A stretch of DNA of 21,721 bases from Methanoregula sp. (GTDB lineage: Archaea > Halobacteriota > Methanomicrobia > Methanomicrobiales > Methanospirillaceae): contig DUHF01000317.1 in the NCBI GenBank assembly GCA_013331015.1, positions 1 to 21,721 on the forward strand, read 5' to 3'. Below, piece after piece: positions 14,280 through 21,620 of this stretch (position 1 is its first letter; every line of letters starts with the position of its first letter). A program made the position numbers and the translations under genes. The notes beneath the pieces were generated by a model. The model did not search any database, was not told where the DNA came from, and worked only from the letters and a program-made list of their open reading frames with translations.

Positions 14280-15329
14280 ATGAGCCCACGGACAACAGAC
14301 ATAGTGATCCTGTTGAAGTATCTGATATCAGGTCTGACCCTCCTTTGCACTGTTATGCTTGTCCTCTCATGCGGATGTACCGGTGATATCCTGACCAAAG
14401 CAGGTGTCGGGAACTTCGGGGGAACACCATCCCCAACATCTGCTTCAGGTATGAAGAGCACCACTGCGGGCAGCGGTGGATCGAACATGATGGATGCAGA
14501 ATACCATGACTGCATGGATATCTGTACCCGGAACTCCGGTCAGGGTGCTGAACAGTGCCTGCAGGTCTGCTGTATCTCGGGGTGTTCTGAGAATTCACCG
14601 GGCGGTGCAGATGCATGCATCAACCAATGCCTGGGAGTGAACCCGCCCCTTACCACCTCTGCACCATCCGGGTTTACCTGCGATTATGATGAGAACCTCA
14701 TCAGGACATCATCGGATTTCCGTACCTGGTTCAATGCATCCTGTTATTACAACACGTACTGCGGGTGGTTTGAGTCAAACGATCTCCTGAAACCCACGCC
14801 GACCCCCGATTGTGTCAACTGCTCGGTTGACAGCTTCACATGGCAACCCGAAGCCACGCACACGCCCTGTCCGGCACGGACGACAAAGCCGGTACCCGTG
14901 GTGACCACAACGAGCGCTCCACTGTCATCATCCGGTACCTGCGGAGCGGGGCTCACCCAGTGCCGGGTCTTCTCGACCGATTACTGCGTTGACCTGATGA
15001 CGGATGTGAAGCATTGCGGTTCCTGCCGGAACGGCTGCCTCCTCCACCATGCCGAGAACGGGTGTGCGGGCGGAAAATGTTACATCATTTCCTGTGATAA
15101 GGGATGGGCCGACTGTAACGGTATTCCTGACGACGGATGCGAGGTCGATCTCAATGCTGATGACAACAACTGCGGGACCTGCGGCCGGGTCTGCAAGCTC
15201 CCCAATGCCGGGTATTCGGTTTGCAACGGGGTGGACGAGAACGGGAAATGTGAGGTTGAGCACTGTGTAGCCGGATGGCTGAACGAAAATGGCTATCACG
15301 AGGACGGGTGCGAAGCCTTCGATAACTGA
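14280..15329 (+). CDS. Secreted Cys-rich lipoprotein with two tandem C-terminal repeats
   Basis: This 349-residue protein begins with a hydrophobic signal segment ending LSCGC, so C31 or C33 is the likely lipidated Cys. A Ser/Thr/Gly/Pro-rich linker follows, then a first Cys-rich region (about 75-125, with pairs such as CMDIC, CLQVCC, CINQC), then a Pro/Thr-rich stretch. The C-terminus has two tandem units: 237-288 and 289-345. Each has the plan DL-x4-(H/N)CG-x-C-x3-C ... GxC-x4-C-x2-GW ... DGCE. This plan is familiar from Cys-rich repeats of myxobacterial and some archaeal surface proteins. The Cys residues probably form disulfides or bind metal outside the cell. No function is known. It starts a possible two-gene lipoprotein unit with the next gene, 60 nt away. 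Confidence 0.75.
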   Translation: MSPRTTDIVILLKYLISGLTLLCTVMLVLSCGCTGDILTKAGVGNFGGTPSPTSASGMKSTTAGSGGSNMMDAEYHDCMDICTRNSGQGAEQCLQVCCISGCSENSPGGADACINQCLGVNPPLTTSAPSGFTCDYDENLIRTSSDFRTWFNASCYYNTYCGWFESNDLLKPTPTPDCVNCSVDSFTWQPEATHTPCPARTTKPVPVVTTTSAPLSSSGTCGAGLTQCRVFSTDYCVDLMTDVKHCGSCRNGCLLHHAENGCAGGKCYIISCDKGWADCNGIPDDGCEVDLNADDNNCGTCGRVCKLPNAGYSVCNGVDENGKCEVEHCVAGWLNENGYHEDGCEAFDN

Positions 15330-15389
15330 CGAAAAAAACCATAAAGATCAAATCATCATCCTTTTTTAGGTAAACATCCCTCAAATTTT

Positions 15390-15980
15390 ATGAAATTTTC
15401 ACGATGCACAATTCTCCTGCTTGCACTTGCCTGCATCGCCCTGCTGGCGGCAGGCTGCACCTCGTCCCAACCCGCGATCACCCCGGCTGCTCCTGCTGCA
15501 ACTGCCGCACCACAGGCAGCGGTTACGACTGCCGTCCCCGCACTCTCAACAACCCCGGAATGCCCGGACAAGCTCGTTTGGGATGCAACCTGGGACACCC
15601 GCTGGATGGGATATGCAGGCAACCATGATATCCGGGTCATTGCCGATGGAGAGGAAGGCGAACCCGACTCATGGAACGGGATTAACGCACCTCCGGCAAC
15701 AGATTTGAAACTCTCCCAGACCTGCTGGGATGTTACCGGGACCGTAGCGTTCGCCACCGACCCGGTCTGCACCGGCACGGTCACGGGGAAGGTTGAGAAG
15801 AACCAGCTTGTCGGCACCTGGAAGACCGGCGGCTGCGAACCGGAAGAGGGGAGTACAGACGGCAAATTCTACCTGACGATGGCAACCGATAACCAGTCCT
15901 GGACCGGGAAACTGATCGGAACCAAGTGGCTTGACTATTGCTCAGACTGCCCGCCGAACTGGGCCGGCAGGAAAGCATAA
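15390..15980 (+). CDS. Small secreted lipoprotein, unknown function
   Basis: This 196-residue protein has a clear lipoprotein signal: MKFSRC, a Leu/Ala-rich core, and lipobox LAAGC with C23. Residues 24-55 form an Ala/Pro/Thr-rich linker. The remaining globular part (about 56-196) contains CPDKLVWDATWDTRWMGY, GTVTGKVEKNQLVGTWKTGG, GKFYLTMATDNQSWTGK and a C-terminal CSDCPP. The repeated 'G-x-W' and 'F-x-L-x-M-x-x-D-x-x-x-W-x-G' pattern is like small beta-barrel ligand-binding modules that precede a GxWxG strand, but I cannot name a family. Six Cys in the mature part suggest disulfides. The AT-rich upstream region (15340-15389) may hold its own promoter; no strong ribosome binding site is seen. 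Confidence 0.7.
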   Translation: MKFSRCTILLLALACIALLAAGCTSSQPAITPAAPAATAAPQAAVTTAVPALSTTPECPDKLVWDATWDTRWMGYAGNHDIRVIADGEEGEPDSWNGINAPPATDLKLSQTCWDVTGTVAFATDPVCTGTVTGKVEKNQLVGTWKTGGCEPEEGSTDGKFYLTMATDNQSWTGKLIGTKWLDYCSDCPPNWAGRKA

Positions 15981-16085
15981 TCTTCTCTCTCTTCTTTTGG
16001 CAATGTCCCGAATCGAATCAGCTGAATGAGAAAAAACCGTATCCGGGATTTTTTGGTAAACCGGTACACGAACACGGGCACCGGT

Positions 16086-16259
16086 CTACTTTCTTATCCC
16101 GAGCAGCTTTTTAATCCGTTTCCAGAGCGAGGGCTTTGGCCGCTCGCAGAATGGCAACCCCCCCTTTGCCACATGGACTGCCCGGCACTCGTCGCAGAGG
16201 GTATAGCGCGGGCAGGTTTTTTTCGGGCAGGGACAGTCCGGCCTGATCTCAGGAGGCAT
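16086..16259 (-). CDS. 57-residue Cys-rich protein of the CPCPKKxCPR type
   Basis: The likely product starts at ATG 16259 and is 57 residues: six Cys (9, 11, 16, 22, 25, 38) in PDCPCPKKTCPR, LCDECRAVH and GGLPFCERP, then a basic tail (SLWKRIKKLLGIRK). Small proteins with this CPCPxxxCxRxxxCxxCxxxH...LPxCxR layout recur in methanogens and other anaerobes and probably bind a metal or Fe-S cluster; their role is not established. An upstream in-frame ATG at 16340 would overlap the flavodoxin gene and adds unconserved-looking residues, so it was not chosen. It starts 26 nt after the flavodoxin stop on the same strand, implying an operon. Confidence 0.75.
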   Translation of the reverse strand: MPPEIRPDCPCPKKTCPRYTLCDECRAVHVAKGGLPFCERPKPSLWKRIKKLLGIRK

Positions 16260-16285
16260 TGTGACATACCTTGCGCCTGCGGTGC

Positions 16286-16807
16286 TTAATTCTTTGGGCT
16301 TGCTGCAAGCCCCATCTTTTGGGTGAGCTCCCGTGTCCATGCAGCGATGGCGTCCCAGTTGCGGAAATCTCCGGTCGGGACTTGCAAAAGCGAGGTGAGG
16401 CCCCGCTCGAAAAAGGAGAGCAGTTTCGGGTCAAGCGTCCCGGAGAACATCGTTACCGCAACCGGCGATATGGGGTGCAGCGCAGCAACAAGCTGATCGG
16501 TGAAGGTCTTCACCTCGCCGGTCTTTGGGTATACCGGGGCGATCCCCGCGGTGAACGCAGCAACCGGCAACCGTGCCAGCGCGTCCCTGTGCCGTGAGAC
16601 GAATCCGGACAGGTCGCCCATCACGCTTCCGGTATAGACGGGCGCACCGAGGATGAGCGCATCATACCCTTCCAGCGATGAAACATCCTTCATCTCGGCA
16701 ACGATTGCCACATGGCCCATGGCCTGCAGTTCCTTTGCGATCGCCTTTGCAATCCCTGCAGTCGATCCTTTCTTTGATGCATAGGCAACAAGAACCCGTG
16801 CCGGCAT
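16286..16807 (-). CDS. Flavodoxin family protein (protoporphyrinogen oxidase-like subgroup)
   Basis: This 173-residue protein has the FMN phosphate loop VAYASKKGSTAGIAKAI (about 7-23), then LEGYDALILGAPVYTGSVMGDLSGFV and FTAGIAPVYP. The long form with a (Y/A)SK(K/Y)GST loop matches the PF12724-like flavodoxins that include HemG protoporphyrinogen oxidase, widely used in methanogens as general flavodoxins. A haem role cannot be inferred here. FMN should bind at the phosphate loop and at the 50-60s loop region (GAPVYTG). It is the first gene of a unit with the 57-residue Cys-rich protein; a flavin carrier next to a possible metalloprotein suggests a shared redox role. A TATA-like element lies at 16843-16853. 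Confidence 0.85.
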   Translation of the reverse strand: MPARVLVAYASKKGSTAGIAKAIAKELQAMGHVAIVAEMKDVSSLEGYDALILGAPVYTGSVMGDLSGFVSRHRDALARLPVAAFTAGIAPVYPKTGEVKTFTDQLVAALHPISPVAVTMFSGTLDPKLLSFFERGLTSLLQVPTGDFRNWDAIAAWTRELTQKMGLAASPKN

Positions 16808-16842
16808 ACCGATCCCTTACCGATGAGTATGAAGTTGCCGGG

Positions 16843-16853
16843 TTATAGATATT
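16843..16853 (-). promoter_or_regulatory. TATA-like element upstream of the flavodoxin operon
   Basis: On the minus strand AATATCTATAA lies about 36-46 nt upstream of the flavodoxin ATG at 16807. This predicts a leader of about 14 nt. The rest of the 230-bp divergent gap to the YHS gene holds homopolymer runs (T6 near 16926, A8 near 16953) and nothing else I recognise. Confidence 0.4.
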
Positions 16854-17037
16854 GTTGGTGCCGCCGGCCTGCCCCTTTCCTTTACAAGGCAGACGGTTTT
16901 CCCCCATTCCGAATATGGTGAGGCGTTTTTTGTCGGAAGTGGCCTGAACCAGAAAAAAAATCCGGCAATAACCTCATATCGGAGAGATTATCAGGAATCC
17001 CGCCAGAACGTTTGCATACGAATCCTGAGGTCTTTTT

Positions 17038-17220
17038 ATGGCAACCGATCCTGTCTGTCTGGCAATCGTTGATGAGGATGATGCAAAGTTTACCGCCATG
17101 TACAGGAACGAGAAGTATTACTTCTGCTGCAACTGGTGTAAAAAGCAGTTCGATGAGAACCCGAAGCGGTACTCCCGGATAGCCACTGATGTCTGTGTCG
17201 ACCTGATGCAGACGAAGTGA
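17038..17220 (+). CDS. YHS-domain metal-binding protein
   Basis: This 60-residue protein is essentially one YHS domain: an N-terminal DPVC motif, then AMYRNEKYYFCCNWCKKQFDENPKRYSR. The Cys residues in DPVC and FCCNWC are positioned to bind a metal ion, in the TRASH/YHS group of treble-clef-like domains. Such domains are fused to copper-transporting ATPases and multicomponent oxygenases or stand alone in archaea, with proposed metal sensing or carrier roles. It stands alone here, with no transporter beside it. GAGGT at 17027-17031, 6 nt before the ATG, supports the start. A strong hairpin plus T8 terminator follows the stop. Confidence 0.85.
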   Translation: MATDPVCLAIVDEDDAKFTAMYRNEKYYFCCNWCKKQFDENPKRYSRIATDVCVDLMQTK

Positions 17221-17226
17221 ACCGCA

Positions 17227-17262
17227 CCGGGCGGGTAATCCGGCCTGCCCGGCCTTTTTTTT
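17227..17262 (+). terminator. Hairpin and T8 terminator after YHS gene
   Basis: CCGGGCGGG (17227-17235) pairs with CCTGCCCGG (17244-17252) with a single mismatch and an 8-nt loop, followed by CC and a T8 run at 17255-17262. The structure starts 7 nt after the YHS stop, so the small gene is probably monocistronic. Confidence 0.65.
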
Positions 17263-17360
17263 GTTTTGGAATCCTGTGCAAAAGAGCGGATATCATTTTA
17301 TTCCAAAACGGGCAGATACAGACACAACAATCCCGTAATGCAGATACCCTGGAATATACT

Positions 17361-18161
17361 ATGAATCCAAAAGACGATCCGTATCTTTCAAAAGCCCATG
17401 CCAATGCAGAGATCCTTGACCGGAAGCTAAAAAAACTGGTTGTACTGGCCGGTCCCATCCGGGAAAACCTCCCGGTCATGACCAGGTACCAGGACTTCTG
17501 GAACCAGGCAAAAGAGATCACGGCTCTCTTCAAAGAGCTCAAACCGCTCCAAAAGAGCGACCGTGATCTTCTCTGGAACCGGTTCAACGACCTCTGCCGG
17601 GAAGTAAAGGAGCAGCAGAAGGCCGGGTACGGGGCAATGGAATCATTATCAAAGGGGCATCTCGATGAGATCCTGCAGATTGCAAACCAGGCAGCACTCC
17701 CCCCCGGCGCTTCGGATGCGGGTATCAATGATCTGGTGGAACGAGGGCAGGCGCTCAAAAAAGCCGGCGACATGCTCGGGAAATTCAAGTACGAGATGAT
17801 TGCAAAACACAAGAAGGCCTGTTTTGACACCATCCAGCGTATCCGCAAGACTCACGATATGGCATGGGGACAGGTGAGTGCGGGAAAACCAAAACCGCGA
17901 TCGGAGACGCTCATCCGGGCCCGGATGAATCTTGGAGCCAATTACGAGCGTCTCAGAAAAGCAAGGAGCGCTCTTGAGAACTTCCAGATCGGCAGGGACC
18001 ATATCCGCACGTTCCTGGCCACCAGTAAGGATCCTGCAAAGATTGCCTCGGCAAAAGCGCAGCTTGCAGAGACGGAAGCCCGGATAACGGACATTCTGGC
18101 CGGCATCCGGAAGCTGGAGAAGTGGATTACCGATGATGAGCAGATCCTCAAAGGGCAGTAA
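17361..18161 (+). CDS. Predicted helical coiled-coil protein with DUF349-like segment
   Basis: From ATG 17361 this gives 266 residues with high Lys, Glu, Ala and Leu and no signal or membrane segment, so it should be a soluble, mostly helical protein. Residues about 45-95 (FWNQAKEITALFKELKPL, SDRDLLWNRFNDLCREVKEQQKAG) look like a DUF349 repeat, whose hallmark is W-x-R-F in a helix. A second set of long helices lies at about 165-262, ending KLEKWITDDEQILKGQ, with heptad-like spacing. DUF349 proteins are poorly understood. The frame extends upstream to 17217, but that part crosses the YHS terminator and reads as untranslated sequence. It converges on the second CARF-like gene. No function is assigned. 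Confidence 0.65.
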   Translation: MNPKDDPYLSKAHANAEILDRKLKKLVVLAGPIRENLPVMTRYQDFWNQAKEITALFKELKPLQKSDRDLLWNRFNDLCREVKEQQKAGYGAMESLSKGHLDEILQIANQAALPPGASDAGINDLVERGQALKKAGDMLGKFKYEMIAKHKKACFDTIQRIRKTHDMAWGQVSAGKPKPRSETLIRARMNLGANYERLRKARSALENFQIGRDHIRTFLATSKDPAKIASAKAQLAETEARITDILAGIRKLEKWITDDEQILKGQ

Positions 18162-18255
18162 ATCCCGCGGCAGGCCGGGTTTTTTAAAATTTTGCCCCGC
18201 CAGCGGTATTTTCTTCTGCCCGATACTGTTTTTTCCTGGTGCCACCCGGAATAAA

Positions 18256-19068
18256 TCACGTGAGCCCGGGTGCCGGGGAGACGCCCCGCTTCTTTATGCG
18301 GGCTGAATAGACAATGAGGGCCAGCTCGCCATCCGGGGTGATACGGTACAGTTTTTCCTGTCCGGTTGCCGTACCGGCCTCCTTCTGGATAAGGTTCCAG
18401 CCCGTGAGGGTTGCGATTATTGAGGAGAACTCCTCAAACGAGAGTTCATGACCGTCAGGTTCCTCCCCATGATTGCGGACCGGGATCTGCCATGCCCGGG
18501 TCTCTGAGAAGAGCGTCTCTTCGGGTATGAGCATGCAGGTCTTCCTTTTGTGCTCCTGCCCCCGGAAGAGGATTGTCAGGATCACGAGGTAATGCGGGTT
18601 GGCAGGCAGGTACTTCATGGGCAGGGTCGGGACCGGCACCCGCCGGGGCGGGGAGTTCGAAAACGCGTAATAACAATCGCCCTCCACCCAGAGCGCCATC
18701 GAGAAGAGTCCCAGCGAGAGCCGTTTTGGGCCGGCAGAGATGTCAAACGAGAACCGTGCCAGGGGATGATCGCTGAATATCCCAAGAACCGGGTCCCGGA
18801 TGGCATCGAAGGTTGCCCCATCGATACTGACCAGCGAACAGGGGATGTTACAAGACAGGGAGATGGCATTGACCTCATCTACCGCATTGCGGATGTCGCA
18901 CTTCCAGATCCGTTTCCGTGCATCGTCCCGGGATGAGTTGGTATAGATCTCTTTTTCCGCAAAGACGATGGTGTGCGTTACGGTCTGGAGTTCCTCAAGA
19001 AGAGCGGGATACGTTGCATGGATATTGTCGCCCGCGCTGATGATGAGAAAATGTTCCCCGGGATCCAT
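18256..19068 (-). CDS. CARF-like domain / winged-helix DNA-binding protein (paralogue 2)
   Basis: This 270-residue paralogue of the protein at 5354-6214 has 47 of the first 130 positions identical by hand alignment without gaps. Shared landmarks are the N-terminal strand with AG (12-13), TIV (33-35), SSR-x-D (45-49), RNAV (60-63), HP (101-102), and FD-x-S-x-GPK (108-115) followed by L and FS-x-x-LW. The SAGPK segment (111-115) occupies the place of the TGG(T/S)K motif of CARF domains. The C-terminus (about 207-262) is a winged helix (HELSFEEFSSIIATLTGWNLIQKE, LYRITPDGELAL). The middle linker is unrelated to that of paralogue 1. It follows the pyrophosphatase gene by 63 bp, but a T7 run and its own TATA (19089-19095) suggest separate, leaderless transcription. 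Ligand and targets are unknown. Confidence 0.65.
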   Translation of the reverse strand: MDPGEHFLIISAGDNIHATYPALLEELQTVTHTIVFAEKEIYTNSSRDDARKRIWKCDIRNAVDEVNAISLSCNIPCSLVSIDGATFDAIRDPVLGIFSDHPLARFSFDISAGPKRLSLGLFSMALWVEGDCYYAFSNSPPRRVPVPTLPMKYLPANPHYLVILTILFRGQEHKRKTCMLIPEETLFSETRAWQIPVRNHGEEPDGHELSFEEFSSIIATLTGWNLIQKEAGTATGQEKLYRITPDGELALIVYSARIKKRGVSPAPGLT

Positions 19069-19088
19069 GGATAGTATCGGGTGTTTGA

Positions 19089-19095
19089 TGATAAA
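19089..19095 (-). promoter_or_regulatory. TATA box of CARF-like paralogue 2
   Basis: TTTATCA on the minus strand lies about 24 nt upstream of the ATG at 19068. That predicts initiation at or next to the start codon, and thus a leaderless mRNA independent of the pyrophosphatase gene. Confidence 0.45.
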
Positions 19096-19118
19096 TGACT
19101 GACCGGTATCCCGGCAGG

Positions 19119-19125
19119 AAAAAAA
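19119..19125 (-). terminator. T-run terminator after membrane pyrophosphatase
   Basis: A T7 run on the minus strand starts 6 nt after the pyrophosphatase stop, flanked by CCC and CCTGCCGGG. It matches the plain T-run type of archaeal terminator and separates hppA from the CARF-like gene. Confidence 0.45.
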
Positions 19126-19131
19126 GGGATG

Positions 19132-21201
19132 TTAGATGAAGATCGGTGCAAGCACGAGCGTCAGCGTAGCGAGAAGCTTGATGAGCACGTGGAGTGACGG
19201 GCCGGCAGTGTCCTTGAAGGGGTCGCCGAGCGTGTCACCGATGACGGCTGCCTTGTGGGCTTCGCTGCCCTTGCCGCCGTGGGCACCGGTCTCGATGAAT
19301 TTCTTGGCATTGTCCCATGCACCGCCGCTGTTGTTGAGGATGAGTGCAAGGAGGATACCGGTGATGGTCGCGACCATGAGGAAGCCGGCAAGGGCTTCAT
19401 ACTTCATGGTGACCCCGATGACAACCGGGAACGCGATCACAAGGAGGCCCGGAAGAACCATGTTCCTGAGAGCACCCTGGGTCGTGATATCAATGACGGC
19501 TGCATAGTCAGGCTTCTGGGTGCCTGCCATGATGGCGGGGTTCTTGAACTGGATGCGGACGGCATCGATCACGGACTGTGCGGTCTTGGAGACTGCCCGG
19601 ATGGCAAGGCTCGCAAAGAGGAAGACGAGCATGGCGCCGAGGAGTGCCCCGACAAAGACGTCAACGCTTGCCAGGTTGACGACATCGAATGCCTTGCCGG
19701 TGAGCTTGGCGATATCGGCCATGTAGGCGTTGAAGAGCAGGAATACTGCAAGGGATGCACTGCCGATGGCATACCCCTTGGTGAGTGCCTTGGTGGTGTT
19801 GCCGGCTGCATCGAGCTTGTCCATGCGGTTGCGGACTTCTTCGGGAGCCTGGCTCATCTCAACAATACCGCCGGCATTGTCGGCGATGGGGCCGAAGGTG
19901 TCCATGGTGAGGACGTAGGCACAGACCATCAGCATACCGATGGTTGCAACGGCAGTACCGTAGAGGCCTCCGCTCGGGATTGCGGTCATCTCTCCGAACC
20001 AGTAGGAGAGCAGGAGGGAGACGCCGATAAGGACTGCGGGAACAGCGGTGGTCTCGAGACCGACCGAGAACCCGGTGATGATGTTGGTTGCCGCTCCGGT
20101 TTCAGAAGCGTCAGCGATCTCCTTTACCGGCCGGTAGTGGTGGTCGGTGTAGTAGAGGGTGACCCTGAGGAATGCAACGGAGAGTGCAATTCCGACAAAT
20201 CCTGCAAGGACGAAGTATATCCAGCCGGTAACGAATGAGCTGAAGAGATAATAGATCCCGCCCGTGAGGAAGATCGCCGAGATGATAGCGGTGATATAAT
20301 ACCCGCGGTTCATGGCGTCCATCGGGTCGGCCCCGTCTTTACCCTTGACTGAGAGGATACCGATCATGCTTGCAAGGAGACCGAGCGCACACATGATGAG
20401 GGGGAACAGGATACCATAAATCCCAAAGACCGGGAAGAGCGCGACACCGAGGATCATTGCACCGATGTTCTCGGCTGCGGTGGACTCGAAGAGGTCAGCA
20501 CCACGGCCAGCACAGTCACCGACGTTATCGCCGACAAGATCTGCGATGGTGGCCGGGTTCCGGACATCGTCTTCAGGGATACCGGCCTCGACCTTGCCGA
20601 CAAGGTCTGCACCGACATCAGCAGCTTTCGTGTAGATACCGCCACCGAGCTGGGCAAAGAGTGCCACGAACGAGGCACCGAAGGCGAACCCGATGACAAC
20701 GAACGGGGTGTGCACGGGGTCTGCACCGAGCGCCATGTAGGTGAGAGAGACACCCAAAAGCGACATCGAGGTGATGATAAGACCCGATATGGCCCCGCCG
20801 CGGAACGAGAAGTCAAGTGCCTTCCCGTCGCTGGTCTGGGCTGCGGCTGCAGTACGGATATTGGTCCTGACCGCAATCCACATGGCAACGACACCGGCGA
20901 CGGCACTGCAGGCAGCACCAACGATGAACGCCGCTGCCGTTGCAAGGGCAAGGTCTCCCTGTCCGGTGAGGTAATACACCGCATAGATCACCACGGCAAA
21001 CACGATGGTGAGCACGGCGATAGTCGAGTACTGGCGCTTGATGAATGCTTCCGCACCCACCCGGATCGCATCGGAGACCTCGCGCATCTTGGGCGTACCC
21101 TCGTCCTGTGAGAGGAGATTACGCGTAAGGAGTGCGGCAAGAGCCAGAGCGATGACGCATATTCCAATAACGATGAGTAATACTTGAACTTGATCGATCA
21201 T
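19132..21201 (-). CDS. hppA: Membrane-bound pyrophosphatase, K+-independent H+-translocating type
   Basis: This 689-residue integral membrane enzyme has about 16 helices and couples hydrolysis of cytosolic pyrophosphate to ion export. The substrate site shows GGGIYTKAADVGADL, the D195-x7-K203-V-E205 motif, and DNVGDCAGRGADLFES; a C-terminal DTLGDPFKDTAGPS carries further Mg-PPi ligands. The subtype marker reads NTTKALTKGYAIGS with K471 and T474. Lys and Thr at these two positions are typical of the K+-independent H+ pumps, where the K+-dependent class has Ala and Gly. The start at 21201 is set by GGAGGT at 21208-21213; the in-frame upstream ATG (21282) adds 27 unlikely residues. A TATA at 21311-21320 predicts a leader of about 80 nt. 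It recovers energy from PPi released in biosynthesis. Confidence 0.97.
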   Translation of the reverse strand: MIDQVQVLLIVIGICVIALALAALLTRNLLSQDEGTPKMREVSDAIRVGAEAFIKRQYSTIAVLTIVFAVVIYAVYYLTGQGDLALATAAAFIVGAACSAVAGVVAMWIAVRTNIRTAAAAQTSDGKALDFSFRGGAISGLIITSMSLLGVSLTYMALGADPVHTPFVVIGFAFGASFVALFAQLGGGIYTKAADVGADLVGKVEAGIPEDDVRNPATIADLVGDNVGDCAGRGADLFESTAAENIGAMILGVALFPVFGIYGILFPLIMCALGLLASMIGILSVKGKDGADPMDAMNRGYYITAIISAIFLTGGIYYLFSSFVTGWIYFVLAGFVGIALSVAFLRVTLYYTDHHYRPVKEIADASETGAATNIITGFSVGLETTAVPAVLIGVSLLLSYWFGEMTAIPSGGLYGTAVATIGMLMVCAYVLTMDTFGPIADNAGGIVEMSQAPEEVRNRMDKLDAAGNTTKALTKGYAIGSASLAVFLLFNAYMADIAKLTGKAFDVVNLASVDVFVGALLGAMLVFLFASLAIRAVSKTAQSVIDAVRIQFKNPAIMAGTQKPDYAAVIDITTQGALRNMVLPGLLVIAFPVVIGVTMKYEALAGFLMVATITGILLALILNNSGGAWDNAKKFIETGAHGGKGSEAHKAAVIGDTLGDPFKDTAGPSLHVLIKLLATLTLVLAPIFI

Positions 21202-21310
21202 TCCATGACCTCCCCGCTGTGCCAGAATGAATCCTGCAAATGAACGGTACGAAACGTAATTGACCGCACGAGATCGTACCACTCAAAGAGGATCCTGGTA
21301 ACACATCAGG

Positions 21311-21320
21311 TATAATATAC
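21311..21320 (-). promoter_or_regulatory. hppA: TATA box of hppA
   Basis: GTATATTATA on the minus strand is a strong archaeal TATA box. Initiation would be near 21285, giving an 80-85 nt untranslated leader before the ATG at 21201. That is long compared with the leaderless or short-leader genes elsewhere in the window. Confidence 0.55.
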
Positions 21321-21474
21321 TGATATCGGCAGACACCTGCCAGACCGGAACCAAAGGAGGGTGCAACGGTTCCCGGGAATGTCCCGGAATCCTCCCGCAA
21401 CCCATCCTATGAGATCATTAGTGCTTTTTTCGAACATTAAACTTTTATCTTGACATTTCCGGTTTGCGCCACAT

Positions 21475-21493
21475 TCTGGTGCAGTCTGGTGCA
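21475..21493 (+). repeat. Tandem TCTGGTGCA repeat
   Basis: TCTGGTGCA occurs at 21475-21483 and 21485-21493, a 10-bp period, close to one helical turn. A third exact copy lies at 21617-21625, across the GTG start codon of the downstream gene. It could be a regulator site, or chance. Confidence 0.4.
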
Positions 21494-21620
21494 TTTTCGG
21501 GAAAAAAAGTGGGTTTTGGCCCGTTTTTGAATATTCGGGGAACTCTTCACAACCCGATCGCGCACAATTCAATATGATTAATAATGCAAAATTCCAATAT
21601 TCCTCCCGGGAGGGTATCTG

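Larger units (their letters stand above)
21202..21620. other. 419-bp divergent intergenic region, hppA / complex I-like gene
   Basis: The hppA leader and TATA box occupy the left third. The middle (about 21330-21430) has no gene I can support. The right third is AT-rich, with TATA-like stretches CTTTTATC (21442-21449) and ATTAATAAT (21577-21585) that could serve the gene at 21621. Short TCTGGTGCA repeats and a palindrome over the ribosome binding site are listed separately. No RNA gene is recognised. Confidence 0.5.

Noticed and set aside
17217..17360. Upstream extension of the DUF349-like protein
   Set aside because: It runs through the YHS-gene hairpin and T8 terminator and has no start signal; ATG 17361 opens a typical hydrophilic N-terminus.
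19255..20238. Forward frame of 327 codons opposite hppA
   Set aside because: hppA has invariant substrate motifs on the other strand; the forward frame is low-complexity Glu/Asp/Gly/Cys sequence with no family signature.
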